Below, in pieces: positions 37,097 to 45,478 of a stretch of DNA of 61,813 nt. The notes below the pieces were generated by a model. The model saw nothing but the letters and a program-made list of their open reading frames with translations. It made no database searches and was not told where the DNA came from. The position numbers and the translations under genes are program-made. The DNA is from Clostridia bacterium. GTDB lineage: Bacteria > Bacillota_A > Clostridia > UBA1212 > UBA1255. The stretch spans positions 1 through 61,813 of the forward strand of contig JAFWZH010000124.1 of assembly GCA_017522515.1 (NCBI GenBank), in the 5' to 3' direction. Position 1 is the first letter of the stretch. Every line of letters starts with the position of its first letter.

Positions 37097-39217
37097 GTGA
37101 GAAATTTAAATTATAGTAATTTAGAATTTAACAATGGATTTGGAGGTTTTGATACCTCCTCAGGTGAATACGTTATTTATAAAAAACCTCCTGTACCTTG
37201 GATTAATTGTATCTCCGCTGTTGAAGGAGAACCGTTTGGTTTTATTATTTCAGAAAAAGGCGGGGGCTATGTATGGCATGGTAACAGCAGAGAAAAACCA
37301 ATAACCCGCTGGTATTGTGATCCCTCGGAAGATTTATCTGACGAAAGTATAGAAATTATAGAATTTACCAAGGAGGGAGAGGATTCCGTTTCTCCTTTTT
37401 TAAATTGCGTAACAAGTCATGGATATGGATATTCATCATTTGAAGGAGAGCATAATGGTATACAGTGGCATTTTACGATGTTTGTACCAATTGATAAATG
37501 TGTTAAAATAACACTATTTGAAATAACAACAGAGAAAGAAACGGAATTATCTGTAAAGTATTCCGTAGATACGCCATACTGTCACGAATTGTATTCCTCC
37601 GTAGAAAATATACGAAAGGCTATTTCCAAAGGAGATACATGGAAAGGCGTGTTGCTGCTGTCTGACGATAAAACTTTTTTGCAAGAATATATCAGATATG
37701 AATCGTGCAGTGAGGCGCTGGAAAAAGTAAAAGACTATTGGACGGAATATTTGGGCAGAATCCGCATAACTACACCGGATAAAAGCATAAATGTTATGAT
37801 GAAAGGCTGGCTGTTGTATCAAACTGTAAGCTGTCGCTTAAATGGCAGAACTGCTTTTTATCAATGCGGCGGAGCATACGGTTTTAGAGACCAACTCCAA
37901 GATAGTCTTGCTCTTTTATGCATAGAACCGCAAAAAGTTAAGGACCGTATTTTGCTGCATGCTTCCAGACAATATGAGGAAGGCGACGTACAGCATTGGT
38001 GGCATCCTCCGGAAAATGCAGGCATACGCAGCAGATACAGTGATGACTTGTTATGGCTCGTTTACGTAACATCTCGTTATATAGAGGTCACAGGAGACAG
38101 CGGAATTCTTGATATAAAAGTACCGTATATCAAGAGTAAACCCCTTGATTTTAACGAAATTGACAGGTATGAGACACCGGAAGTGTCCGAGAAAAGTGAG
38201 AGCTTGTTTACTCATTGCTTGCTGGCTTGCAGACACGCCATGAGATATGGAGAGCATGGCATTCCACTTATAATGGGCGGCGATTGGAACGACGGAATGA
38301 ATCGCGTGGGTATTCAAGGCAAAGGCGAAAGTGTTTGGCTCGGCTGGTTTTTATGTTATTGCCTTAAAGCATTAGATAAAATGTCTCTTTTATCTCAATC
38401 TGCAAAAGTAGATAGACATAGATTGCAAACAGAAGCGCAAAAAATTGCAAATGCTATAGAAAAACATGCTTGGGACGGCAGTTGGTATATTCGTGCATTT
38501 TGTGATAACGGGAGGGTTTTAGGCAGCCACCGTTCCGGAGAATGTATGATAGACTCCATAGCTCAATCATGGGCTGTGTTAAGCGGATTCGGAAGGGAAG
38601 AAAGATGTAAGACAGCCCTTTTGTCTGCGGAGCGCTTTTTGGCAGACTATGACAACGGAATAATAAAACTGCTTACACCTCCTTTTTCTGCTGAGTCTAT
38701 TGAAGATGTAGGATATATTGCGTCGTATCCTGCCGGAATACGTGAAAATGGCGCACAATATACCCATGCGGCAGTTTGGCTTGCAAAAGCATTTCTTAGA
38801 ATGGGAGGCAGTTTTGCTGAAAAGGGCAGACGCATGGTGGATGTAATTAACCCTATAAATCATGCACGGACAGAATTAGAAGTTGCGCGTTATAAAACGG
38901 AACCTTATGCTGTTGCAGCAGATATTTACAGCGATGAAAATATTGGCCGCGGCGGTTGGACTTGGTATACAGGTTCGTCCTCATGGCTGTATCAGGTGAT
39001 TCTTGAAGATATTTTGGGCTTCACAGTGAAAAACAGTGAAACTAAGGATAAAGCAGAAATAGTATTAAACGCAAACATTCCGGATGAGTGGAAAGAATAT
39101 ACAATAGAATATAAATATAAAACTTCTGTATATATCATTACCGTAACAAAAAAATCAAAAGGCCGCAAAACAATAAAAATTACAGATGATGGAAAAGTGC
39201 ACAAGATATTAATCTGA
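37097..39217 (+). CDS. Cyclic beta-glucan synthase-like protein, C-terminal GH94 phosphorylase part
   Basis: 706 residues from GTG 37097, eight bases after GGGAG (an in-frame TTG at 37082 is the outer alternative). It starts at the GH94 N-terminal domain (FNNGFGGFDTSSGEYVIYKK, the NGYGGF-DGREYVI motif) and runs through GYGYSSFE, GAYGFRDQLQDSL, QHWWHPP (phosphate site), RSRYSDDLLWLVYV, GGDWNDGMNRVG (catalytic Asp near residue 395), AQSWAVLSG and WTWYTGSSSWLYQ. In cyclic glucan synthases this domain controls chain length by phosphorolysis. The stretch between the sandwich and helical barrel looks about 100 residues shorter than usual. It is in the same frame as the 1825-residue protein, 24 bp after its stop. 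Confidence 0.88.
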   Translation: MRNLNYSNLEFNNGFGGFDTSSGEYVIYKKPPVPWINCISAVEGEPFGFIISEKGGGYVWHGNSREKPITRWYCDPSEDLSDESIEIIEFTKEGEDSVSPFLNCVTSHGYGYSSFEGEHNGIQWHFTMFVPIDKCVKITLFEITTEKETELSVKYSVDTPYCHELYSSVENIRKAISKGDTWKGVLLLSDDKTFLQEYIRYESCSEALEKVKDYWTEYLGRIRITTPDKSINVMMKGWLLYQTVSCRLNGRTAFYQCGGAYGFRDQLQDSLALLCIEPQKVKDRILLHASRQYEEGDVQHWWHPPENAGIRSRYSDDLLWLVYVTSRYIEVTGDSGILDIKVPYIKSKPLDFNEIDRYETPEVSEKSESLFTHCLLACRHAMRYGEHGIPLIMGGDWNDGMNRVGIQGKGESVWLGWFLCYCLKALDKMSLLSQSAKVDRHRLQTEAQKIANAIEKHAWDGSWYIRAFCDNGRVLGSHRSGECMIDSIAQSWAVLSGFGREERCKTALLSAERFLADYDNGIIKLLTPPFSAESIEDVGYIASYPAGIRENGAQYTHAAVWLAKAFLRMGGSFAEKGRRMVDVINPINHARTELEVARYKTEPYAVAADIYSDENIGRGGWTWYTGSSSWLYQVILEDILGFTVKNSETKDKAEIVLNANIPDEWKEYTIEYKYKTSVYIITVTKKSKGRKTIKITDDGKVHKILI

Positions 39218-39244
39218 AAAAGGCAGGCTGTTGCTCCAAACAAG

Positions 39245-39273
39245 TTGACATGAAAAAATTTTTAGGGTATCAT
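39245..39273 (+). promoter_or_regulatory. Consensus SigA promoter upstream of the thioesterase
   Basis: TTGACA (39245-39250), 17 bp, TATCAT (39268-39273). The predicted transcript start (~39280) lies just before the terminator-like hairpin at 39288-39322, so the leader may be attenuated. Confidence 0.7.
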
Positions 39274-39287
39274 AGTCGAGTATTTTT

Positions 39288-39322
39288 ACTTCGTCTCTGT
39301 TTAATCGGAGATGAAGTTTTTT
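39288..39322 (+). terminator. Terminator hairpin between GH94 gene and thioesterase
   Basis: ACTTCGTCTCTG (39288-39299) pairs with CGGAGATGAAGT (39306-39317), then TTTTTT. It ends transcription from the glucan genes and lies inside the leader of the next promoter. Confidence 0.85.
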
Positions 39323-39346
39323 GATTTATGAGAAGGAAGTGTTTTT

Positions 39347-40132
39347 GTGGGACAGAATGCAGATGGTACTTATTCAGAAATAAGACAGATAGTTGCGCGT
39401 GATGTAGATATGAATAACAAGATAAAAATGTCTGCCGTTTTTGCAATTGTGCAAGACACAGCCAATGCTCAGTGTGTTGAATTTGGTTGTGGATGGGGCG
39501 ACTTAATGAAAAAGTATAATGCTTGCTATATTTTATCGCGTATGCGTTTTGAGATGCAAAGACATCCGGGAGCCGGTGAGGAGATAGTTATCAGAACGTG
39601 GCCCAACAAAAACATGAAGGCTATTTTTACCCGTTATTTTACAGTTGAGGATTTAAAAGGCAATGTTTACGGCAGCGCTGTTTCACAGTGGGCCTTGTTT
39701 GATGTATCTAAGCGTTCTGTTTTAAGACCTTCGGAATGTAATATTGCATTCCCGGAGATTATATCGAAAGAGGAACCTTTTGCAATGCCAAAGGGTGCTA
39801 TGTATTCACCTGAGGTTTTTGATGTTTCAAAAGTGGGAGAGCGCACGAGAATTCCGTCGTATGCTGATTTTGACTATAACAGACATGTGAATAATGCAAA
39901 ATATGTGGAGTGGGCTGAGGAAGCCTTGCCTATAGATTTTTTTACAGACGGAAATAGTATTTCTGTAATTGATATTAAATACAAGCATGAAATATCTTTT
40001 GCAGAATATATGGCAAAGCCTGAATCAAACAGAAGCGTTAAAATAGAGTGTGCCTGTGATGTGGATGGCACATATTGTATACGAAGCATTTTGCCGGAGG
40101 GAACTGAAGGTATACAATGTATCATTAAATAA
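39347..40132 (+). CDS. Acyl-ACP thioesterase
   Basis: Releases fatty acids from acyl carrier protein; FatA/FatB-like double hot-dog fold. 261 residues. First hot dog: MSAVFAIVQDTANAQC (about 28-43) and YILSRMRFEMQRHPGAGEEI in the acyl-channel region. Second hot dog: PSYADFDYNRHVNNAKYVEW (about 170-189), which contains the catalytic Asn and His. GTG start at 39347 after AAGGAA, with no nearer ATG. Clostridial homologues supply free fatty acids or hydroxy acids for lipid remodelling. It has its own promoter and possible attenuator, and heads the run thioesterase-tatD-yabE-ksgA. Confidence 0.9.
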   Translation: MGQNADGTYSEIRQIVARDVDMNNKIKMSAVFAIVQDTANAQCVEFGCGWGDLMKKYNACYILSRMRFEMQRHPGAGEEIVIRTWPNKNMKAIFTRYFTVEDLKGNVYGSAVSQWALFDVSKRSVLRPSECNIAFPEIISKEEPFAMPKGAMYSPEVFDVSKVGERTRIPSYADFDYNRHVNNAKYVEWAEEALPIDFFTDGNSISVIDIKYKHEISFAEYMAKPESNRSVKIECACDVDGTYCIRSILPEGTEGIQCIIK

Positions 40133-40161
40133 TATATTATGAAGGGAATCAGTGATTACAC

Positions 40162-40959
40162 ATGATTATTGATGTTCATGCGCATTATGATGACAATGCG
40201 TTCTCAGAAGATTTAAACAGTTGTCTGGAAAGAGTAAAAGAGGCGGGTATAAGATATGTAATAAATGCTGCTGTCAATTATGAGACTTCGGTAAAATCCA
40301 TAAAGCTTGCAAAGGAATTTGATAATGTTTATTGTGTACTGGGAATCCATCCGGAGTATGCGGAAACATATTCACCTGAGGTTCTGGAAAAAATAAGTAA
40401 TCTTATAAAAAACGAACCGAAGGCGGTAGGTATTGGCGAAACCGGACTTGATTACTATTGGCTTCCCAAGGACAACCCTGATGAGGTACTTCGATTAAAA
40501 GAATTGCAAAAAGTTAACTTTATTGAGCATATAAGTTTGTCGGAACGCTTGAGACTGCCTTTGGTGGTGCATGACAGGGATGCACATCAAGATACGCTTA
40601 ATATTCTCAAAGAAAATGTGTCGGGGCAAGTAGAAAATGTATTGCATTGTTATTCCGGCAGTGCTGAGATGGTAAGGGATTTTGCTGAACTTAATATGAG
40701 CTTCTCGGTGGGAGGAGTATTAACATTTAAAAACGCAGTTAAATTGGCGGAGGCTGTGAAAGTGATGCCAAAAGAACGTATACTTATTGAAACGGATAGC
40801 CCGTATTTGACTCCTGTTCCATATAGAGGAAAAAGAAACGATTCGTCATATACGGTATATACAGCAAGACGAATGGCAGAAATTCTTAATGTTTCCTATG
40901 AATATATTTGTCAGTTGACAACGGACAATGCTTTGAGAGTTTTTGGCAAATTGCACTAA
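40162..40959 (+). CDS. tatD: TatD-family metal-dependent hydrolase (DNase)
   Basis: 265-residue TIM-barrel amidohydrolase with Mg/Zn-dependent 3'-exonuclease or deoxyribonuclease activity in the family. Metal ligands: IDVHAHYDD (about 3-11), GIGETGLDYYW (about 91-101), VVHDRDAH (about 133-140), LHCYSGSAEMV (about 154-164) and IETDSPYLTPVPYRG (about 212-226). The order tatD-yabE-ksgA is conserved in many Firmicutes, including B. subtilis (with rnmV between yabE and ksgA; rnmV is absent here). AAGGGA site upstream of the ATG. Confidence 0.93.
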   Translation: MIIDVHAHYDDNAFSEDLNSCLERVKEAGIRYVINAAVNYETSVKSIKLAKEFDNVYCVLGIHPEYAETYSPEVLEKISNLIKNEPKAVGIGETGLDYYWLPKDNPDEVLRLKELQKVNFIEHISLSERLRLPLVVHDRDAHQDTLNILKENVSGQVENVLHCYSGSAEMVRDFAELNMSFSVGGVLTFKNAVKLAEAVKVMPKERILIETDSPYLTPVPYRGKRNDSSYTVYTARRMAEILNVSYEYICQLTTDNALRVFGKLH

Positions 40960-41037
40960 AAAACAGATTTTTCCACAGGTTTTTTTGTATAAGTTGCGAG
41001 CATCATGCATGAAAATTTGTAAATCAAAGATAAAAAG

Positions 41038-41067
41038 TTGACACTTTTCCCGCTTTTATACTAAAAT
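41038..41067 (+). promoter_or_regulatory. SigA-like promoter of yabE
   Basis: TTGACA (41038-41043), 18 bp, TAAAAT (41062-41067), with TATACT just upstream as an alternative -10. Confidence 0.55.
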
Positions 41068-41075
41068 TGTAGCAT

Positions 41076-41127
41076 ACGCGACTCTGCCGAAGGTGGAGTG
41101 CGTTTAGAGATTTTTCAACATGTTGAA
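41076..41127 (+). promoter_or_regulatory. Two-hairpin leader of yabE
   Basis: A long hairpin with GAA loop (ACGCGACTCTGCC at 41076-41088 with GGTGGAGTGCGT at 41092-41103) is followed by the palindrome TTCAACATGTTGAA (about 41114-41127). No T-run follows, so not a terminator. It does not match the c-di-AMP (ydaO) riboswitch pattern I know for this gene type. Function unknown. Confidence 0.5.
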
Positions 41128-41208
41128 AGCTTGCAAAAAGAAAAATAGATTGGAGCGATTTGTATTAGTATTCGAAAGCAAATCATAGCAATAAAAAAAT
41201 CTTTAGGC

Positions 41209-42234
41209 TTGGTTAAATATATGAGCATACTCTGTGGCGTAATGGCTGTTTCCATTTGTTTGGCTGTAGGTCTTTTTACAAAGGATTTCAGAACAGTTAC
41301 AGTTAGCGTAGACGGAGAACTTTATGAGATAACTACTCGTGCGGAGACAGTTTCTGAGGCTATTAAGGATGCAGGTATTGTTCTTGCAACAGATGACAAG
41401 ATAAACTACGACCTTACTTGCAGCTTAGATAAAGTAAACGATGTTATTTCAGTTTCAAGACCGATTACACTTCTCGTTACAATGGCAGGAGAAGAAAAGG
41501 TTATTAAAACTTACACAGATAATATTTCAGATGCCCTTACAGAAAACGGTATAAAGGTTGATAGTTCCGATGTAATTCATGGTGGTAATCAAGACGGGAC
41601 TGCTTCTGACGGAGACGAGATTACTATTGTAATAGTATCTACAAAGGTAGTAGAAGAGAAGAACGATATTCCGTATGAGACTGTTTATGTTGAGGATGCA
41701 ACATTATATAAAGGTGAGTCAGAGGTTGCTGTTCAAGGTCAAAACGGCTTAGTTACAAGAAAGTATTCTGTAAAATACGAGGATGGCAAAGAAGTTTCAA
41801 GAGAATTGATTTCAGAAGTCAAGACACAGCCGATAAATAAGGTTGTTGCAGTTGGAACGAAAGTTTCGTTCACAACAAACAGAGGCTTTAACGACAGTTA
41901 TTCAAAAGTTTATGATATGGTGGCTACTGCGTATTCACCTACTCCTGAGAATTGGGGCTATGCCACAGCTTCGGGAAACAGAGCAAGAGAAGGCGTTGTG
42001 GCTGTTGATACGCGAGTTATTCCGCTTGGTACAAAGCTTTATGTAAAAAGCAATGTTGCCGGCATTCCGGATTACGGATATTGCATTGCGTGGGATGTAG
42101 GCGGATCAATTAAGAACATGAGAGTTGACTTGTTCATGGAGAGCGAAGATGATTGTAACCGTTTTGGTGTTCGTGATGTAACGGTTTATGTACTTGAGGA
42201 TCAAAGCGTAGATGTTTTCGCATTAAGAGGTTAA
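41209..42234 (+). CDS. yabE: YabE-like cell-wall protein: DUF348 repeats, G5 and 3D domains
   Basis: Secreted or anchored peptidoglycan-active protein related to resuscitation-promoting factors. 341 residues from TTG 41209; one N-terminal membrane helix (about 6-24), two DUF348 ubiquitin-like repeats (about 27-75 and 83-125), a G5 domain (about 145-220, TQPINKVVAVGTK end), and a 3D domain at about 240-335 with the three-Asp pattern: AYSP, VAVDTRVIPLGTKLYV, AWDVGGSIK and RVDLFM. 3D domains are lytic transglycosylase-like. The start is uncertain: the only strong ribosome site (GGAG, 41152-41155) fits an ATT codon at 41164 in frame, giving a basic leader ISIRKQIIAIKKSLGL before the helix; ATG 41221 is the third choice. 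Confidence 0.88.
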   Translation: MVKYMSILCGVMAVSICLAVGLFTKDFRTVTVSVDGELYEITTRAETVSEAIKDAGIVLATDDKINYDLTCSLDKVNDVISVSRPITLLVTMAGEEKVIKTYTDNISDALTENGIKVDSSDVIHGGNQDGTASDGDEITIVIVSTKVVEEKNDIPYETVYVEDATLYKGESEVAVQGQNGLVTRKYSVKYEDGKEVSRELISEVKTQPINKVVAVGTKVSFTTNRGFNDSYSKVYDMVATAYSPTPENWGYATASGNRAREGVVAVDTRVIPLGTKLYVKSNVAGIPDYGYCIAWDVGGSIKNMRVDLFMESEDDCNRFGVRDVTVYVLEDQSVDVFALRG

Positions 42235-42266
42235 TTCAAATAAAAGTAAATTAGTGAGGCTATTAA

Positions 42267-43148
42267 ATGGATCAAAAGTTTAATACAAAGGATCGTATGA
42301 TTTTTTTCGGCATTAAGCCGTCAAAAAGTCTTGGACAAAATTTCCTGAACGACATTTCAGTTGTTCAGGAAATTGTTTATTCTGCAAAGCTGACAAAAGA
42401 GGATATAGTTGTGGAAGTTGGCCCCGGATTGGGTGTGATGACTGATTTGCTGGCTAATGAAGCAGGACTTGTTATTGCTGTTGAGATTGATAAAAATCTT
42501 ATACCGCCTTTACAGGCTGTGTGTGATGTGCATGATAATATTGAGCTTATTAATGGCGATATTCTTAAAGTGAACATAAGAGAAATAGTGGCACAGAGAA
42601 TAGAGGAATCTAACGGTACATTAAAAAATGTAAAGGTAGTAGCAAATTTGCCGTATTATATCACAACACCTATTATTTTTTCTTTTTTAGAAAATAAGAT
42701 GCCGCAGCTTCGCTCTATGACCTTTATGGTACAAAAAGAAGTTGCTAAGAGGATGATAGCGAAACCGGGTGGCAAAGATTATGGTGCACTTACGGTTACG
42801 GTGGGATATTTTTCAGAGGCAGAAATAGAATTTATAGTACCTCCTCATTGCTTTATACCGCAACCGAATGTAGACTCAGCAGTTATTACATTGAAACTTC
42901 GCGAAGAACCTCCGTTTGAATTAGATGATCAGGAGTACTTTTTTAAGGTTGTGCGTGCTGCTTTTTGCCAAAGACGTAAAATGCTGGCAAACTCTTTAAC
43001 AAATGCGCAATATTTGGGAATTACACGTGAAACGGCAGTGAAATGTATAGAAGAAATTGGAAAAAACTCAGGAATACGAGGCGAAGTGCTTTCGCCGGAG
43101 GAATTTGGACAGCTTTCAAATTTATTGTTGCACAATTCTTCATTTTGA
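42267..43148 (+). CDS. rsmA: 16S rRNA dimethyladenosine methyltransferase
   Basis: KsgA: SAM-dependent dimethylation of two adjacent adenines in helix 45 of 16S rRNA, a late ribosome-assembly check. 293 residues. SLGQNFLND (about 21-29), SAM-binding VEVGPGLGVMTDLLA (about 49-63), IAVEIDKNL, INGDILK (about 91-97), catalytic NLPYYITTPI (about 125-134), and PQPNVDSAVI in the C-terminal domain. GTGAGG ribosome site. Loss of this enzyme gives kasugamycin resistance in other bacteria. Conserved position downstream of yabE. Confidence 0.96.
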   Translation: MDQKFNTKDRMIFFGIKPSKSLGQNFLNDISVVQEIVYSAKLTKEDIVVEVGPGLGVMTDLLANEAGLVIAVEIDKNLIPPLQAVCDVHDNIELINGDILKVNIREIVAQRIEESNGTLKNVKVVANLPYYITTPIIFSFLENKMPQLRSMTFMVQKEVAKRMIAKPGGKDYGALTVTVGYFSEAEIEFIVPPHCFIPQPNVDSAVITLKLREEPPFELDDQEYFFKVVRAAFCQRRKMLANSLTNAQYLGITRETAVKCIEEIGKNSGIRGEVLSPEEFGQLSNLLLHNSSF

Positions 43149-43161
43149 GTATAATATATGT

Positions 43162-43210
43162 TGCGAAGTAATAGAATTTCGCAAGAAAGCTTTATAAAAA
43201 AGCTTTTGTG
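43162..43210 (+). terminator. Possible terminator or leader hairpins between rsmA and pckG
   Basis: TTGCGAA (43162-43168) pairs with TTTCGCAA (to ~43185), and AAAGCTTT with AAAGCTTTT follows (about 43187-43208). Weak T-run, so termination is only partly supported. Confidence 0.4.
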
Positions 43211-43242
43211 AGAGTAAAAGAAACAGAAAGAAGGACAGGAAC

Positions 43243-45000
43243 ATGTATAACAACGTTTACGTTAACGAATGGGTTGAACAGATGGCAAAAATGACCCAGC
43301 CGGATTCTATAGTATGGATTGATGGTTCAGAAGAAGAGCGTGAAAGATTAACAAAGCAAGCTCTTTCAACAGGTGAGATGATTGAATTAGATCAAGAAAA
43401 GCTCCCCGGTTGTTTATATCATAGAACAGCAGAAAATGACGTTGCCAGAGTTGAGCACCTTACATTTATCTGCACAGAGCACAAAGAAGATGCAGGCCCG
43501 ATTAACAATTGGATGGAAAAGAGTGCGGCTTATGCAAAATTAGGTACACTTTTTGAGGGCAGTATGAAGGGCAGAACAATGTATGTTATCCCTTACATTA
43601 TGGGACCTGCTTTCTCAGAATTCAGCAAAGTTGGTATTGAGATTACAGACAGTATCTATGTTGTATTGAATATGAGAATTATGACAAGAATGGGTAAAAT
43701 TGCTATGGATATGCTTGGCGATTCACCTAATTTCATTAAAGGTCTCCATTCAAAAGGCGAGATTGATCCTGAGAAGAGATATATCTGTCACTTCCCTGAG
43801 GATAATGCAATCTGGTCAATCGGTTCAGGTTACGGCGGTAACGTTCTTCTCGGTAAGAAATGCTTTGCTTTGCGTATAGCAAGCTGGCTTGGTAGAAAAG
43901 AAGGCTGGATGGCTGAGCACATGCTCATCCTCGGTGTTGAGAGTCCTAAGGGTGACATTCAATATGTTTCTGCTGCATTCCCCAGTGCTTGCGGTAAAAC
44001 AAACCTCGCGATGCTCATTCCGCCTGAGAAATACAGAGCTATGGGATATAAAGTATGGACAGTTGGCGACGATATAGCTTGGCTCAGAATAGGTTCTGAC
44101 GGTAGACTTTGGGCTGTTAACCCTGAGGCAGGTTTCTTCGGTGTTGCTCCGGGAACAAGTATGAAATCTAACCCCAACGCACTCCTTACATGTCAGAAAA
44201 ATACAATCTTCACAAACGTTGTTATCACTCCTGATAAGAATGTATGGTGGGAGAGCATGGGTGTTGATGCTCCTGCAAAAGCAATTGACTGGAAGGGTAA
44301 TGAATGGACTCCTGATATGGGAACAAAGGGTGCTCATCCTAACTCAAGATTTACTGCACCTGCTTGTCAGTGTCCTTGCATCTCTTCTGAGTGGGAGAAT
44401 CCTGCAGGCGTTCCGATTTCAGCTATCGTATTTGGTGGTCGTCGTGCAAAAGTTGCTCCGCTTGTATATCAATCATTTGATTGGGAGCATGGTGTATTCG
44501 TTGGTGCTACAATGGCTTCTGAGACAACAGCTGCAGCTACAGGCGCAGTTGGCGTAGTAAGAAGAGATCCTATGGCTATGCGTCCTTTCTGCGGATACAA
44601 TATGGGAGAATACTTCCAACATTGGCTTGATATGGGTAAGAAAATCCCCAATCCTCCTAAAATCTTCAATGTTAACTGGTTCCGTGTTGATGAGAACGGT
44701 AAATTTATTTGGCCCGGATTCGGTGACAACCTCAGAGTTCTTCTTTGGATTCTTGCTCGTTGCAATGGAGAGGTTGAAGCTGTTGAGTCTCCTATCGGAT
44801 ATTTGCCTAAGGTAGAGGATATCGATCTTGAAGGCACAAGTATTACTCCTGAGGTTCTTTCCGGATTGCTCTCAATTGACAAAGAGTCATGGATGCAAGA
44901 ACTTGAAGATCAAAAAGCTCACCTTGCTCAGTTTGAGAAGCTTCCTGCAGAGCTTAAGTCTCAGTATGAAGGTCTTGCTGCAAGAATTGCTGCCATGTAA
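43243..45000 (+). CDS. pckG: Phosphoenolpyruvate carboxykinase (GTP)
   Basis: Interconverts oxaloacetate + GTP and PEP + GDP + CO2. 585 residues, normal for the GTP type. P-loop with active-site Cys FPSACGKTNLAM (about 246-257), GDDIAWLRIG (about 274-283), EAGFFGVAPGTS (about 294-305), SRFTAPACQCPCIS (about 368-381), and GGRRAKVAPLVYQSFDW. N-terminal substrate residues are seen in RTMYVIPYIMGP. In clostridial fermenters it often runs towards oxaloacetate for anaplerosis. The restricted codon set resembles tuf and PFOR, implying strong expression. Followed by a clear terminator. Confidence 0.97.
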   Translation: MYNNVYVNEWVEQMAKMTQPDSIVWIDGSEEERERLTKQALSTGEMIELDQEKLPGCLYHRTAENDVARVEHLTFICTEHKEDAGPINNWMEKSAAYAKLGTLFEGSMKGRTMYVIPYIMGPAFSEFSKVGIEITDSIYVVLNMRIMTRMGKIAMDMLGDSPNFIKGLHSKGEIDPEKRYICHFPEDNAIWSIGSGYGGNVLLGKKCFALRIASWLGRKEGWMAEHMLILGVESPKGDIQYVSAAFPSACGKTNLAMLIPPEKYRAMGYKVWTVGDDIAWLRIGSDGRLWAVNPEAGFFGVAPGTSMKSNPNALLTCQKNTIFTNVVITPDKNVWWESMGVDAPAKAIDWKGNEWTPDMGTKGAHPNSRFTAPACQCPCISSEWENPAGVPISAIVFGGRRAKVAPLVYQSFDWEHGVFVGATMASETTAAATGAVGVVRRDPMAMRPFCGYNMGEYFQHWLDMGKKIPNPPKIFNVNWFRVDENGKFIWPGFGDNLRVLLWILARCNGEVEAVESPIGYLPKVEDIDLEGTSITPEVLSGLLSIDKESWMQELEDQKAHLAQFEKLPAELKSQYEGLAARIAAM

Positions 45001-45033
45001 TCCTGTTTCTTGATGAAAACATAAAATATATTG

Positions 45034-45068
45034 ACCTACAACGGTTAACAGCTGTTGTAGGTTTTTTT
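45034..45068 (+). terminator. Rho-independent terminator of pckG
   Basis: Stem ACCTACAAC (45034-45042)/GTTGTAGGT (45054-45062), 11-base loop, T-run. Confidence 0.92.
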
Positions 45069-45151
45069 ATTTTTTATGAATAATTTTTTGTTTCGAGGTA
45101 ATAATAAGTGCGTATCCAAGAGATATAAATATTTTACGGAGGCGCTTCGAA

Positions 45152-45349
45152 ATGGATAATTGTAAGGATTCAAAAAATTGTAAAACAGGAAAGCAGTCAA
45201 TAATGTGTAACGTTAAAAGCTGCAGGTATAATATGGAGACAGAACATTCTTGTTCTTTAGCTGAAATTCAGGTTGCACCGAGAAAGGGCAATTGCTCACA
45301 GACAGAGGATGAGAGTTTATGTTCAAGCTACCGTTGCAAAAATTGTTGA
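45152..45349 (+). CDS. DUF1540 cysteine-rich small protein
   Basis: 65 residues with ten cysteines. The DUF1540 pattern is visible: IMCNVKSCRYN (about 18-28), a middle CSLAEIQV (about 34-41), and the final CSSYRCKNC. The family is short, probably metal-binding and of unknown role; in clostridia copies are often linked to sporulation, which is established only for some members. Strong CGGAGGCG site nine bases before the ATG. Stand-alone gene between two terminators (45034-45068 and 45381-45425). Confidence 0.88.
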   Translation: MDNCKDSKNCKTGKQSIMCNVKSCRYNMETEHSCSLAEIQVAPRKGNCSQTEDESLCSSYRCKNC

Positions 45350-45380
45350 GATAATTTAAGCAACTAAAATATATGGTATA

Positions 45381-45425
45381 AATTTATGCGGAGCCTTTTT
45401 GATAAGACTCCGCATAAATTTTGTT
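45381..45425 (+). terminator. Terminator of the DUF1540 gene (possibly bidirectional)
   Basis: Perfect 13-bp stem AATTTATGCGGAG (45381-45393)/CTCCGCATAAATT (45408-45420) with weak T-rich tail TTGTTATTT. Confidence 0.75.
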
Positions 45426-45432
45426 ATTTACA

Positions 45433-45472
45433 TAAAAAAAGTCCGAAAACCATATGAATATGACTCTCGGAC
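45433..45472 (-). terminator. Terminator of the tRNA gene (minus strand)
   Basis: On the minus strand GTCCGA...TCGGAC closes a hairpin (inner CATATGAATATG palindrome) followed by seven T (A-run at 45433-45439 on plus). Confidence 0.85.
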
Positions 45473-45478
45473 AAAAAT

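Noticed and set aside
37060..37100. Frameshift between the two glucan-synthase ORFs
   Set aside because: Both ORFs are in the same frame; the break is a single in-frame TAA, so it is a stop rather than a frameshift.
40960..41160. c-di-AMP (ydaO) riboswitch upstream of yabE
   Set aside because: Hairpins are present, but the conserved sequence blocks I know for that riboswitch are not seen.
45152..45349. Metallothionein
   Set aside because: Cys-rich and small, but the spacing and the IMCNVKSCRYN motif fit DUF1540.
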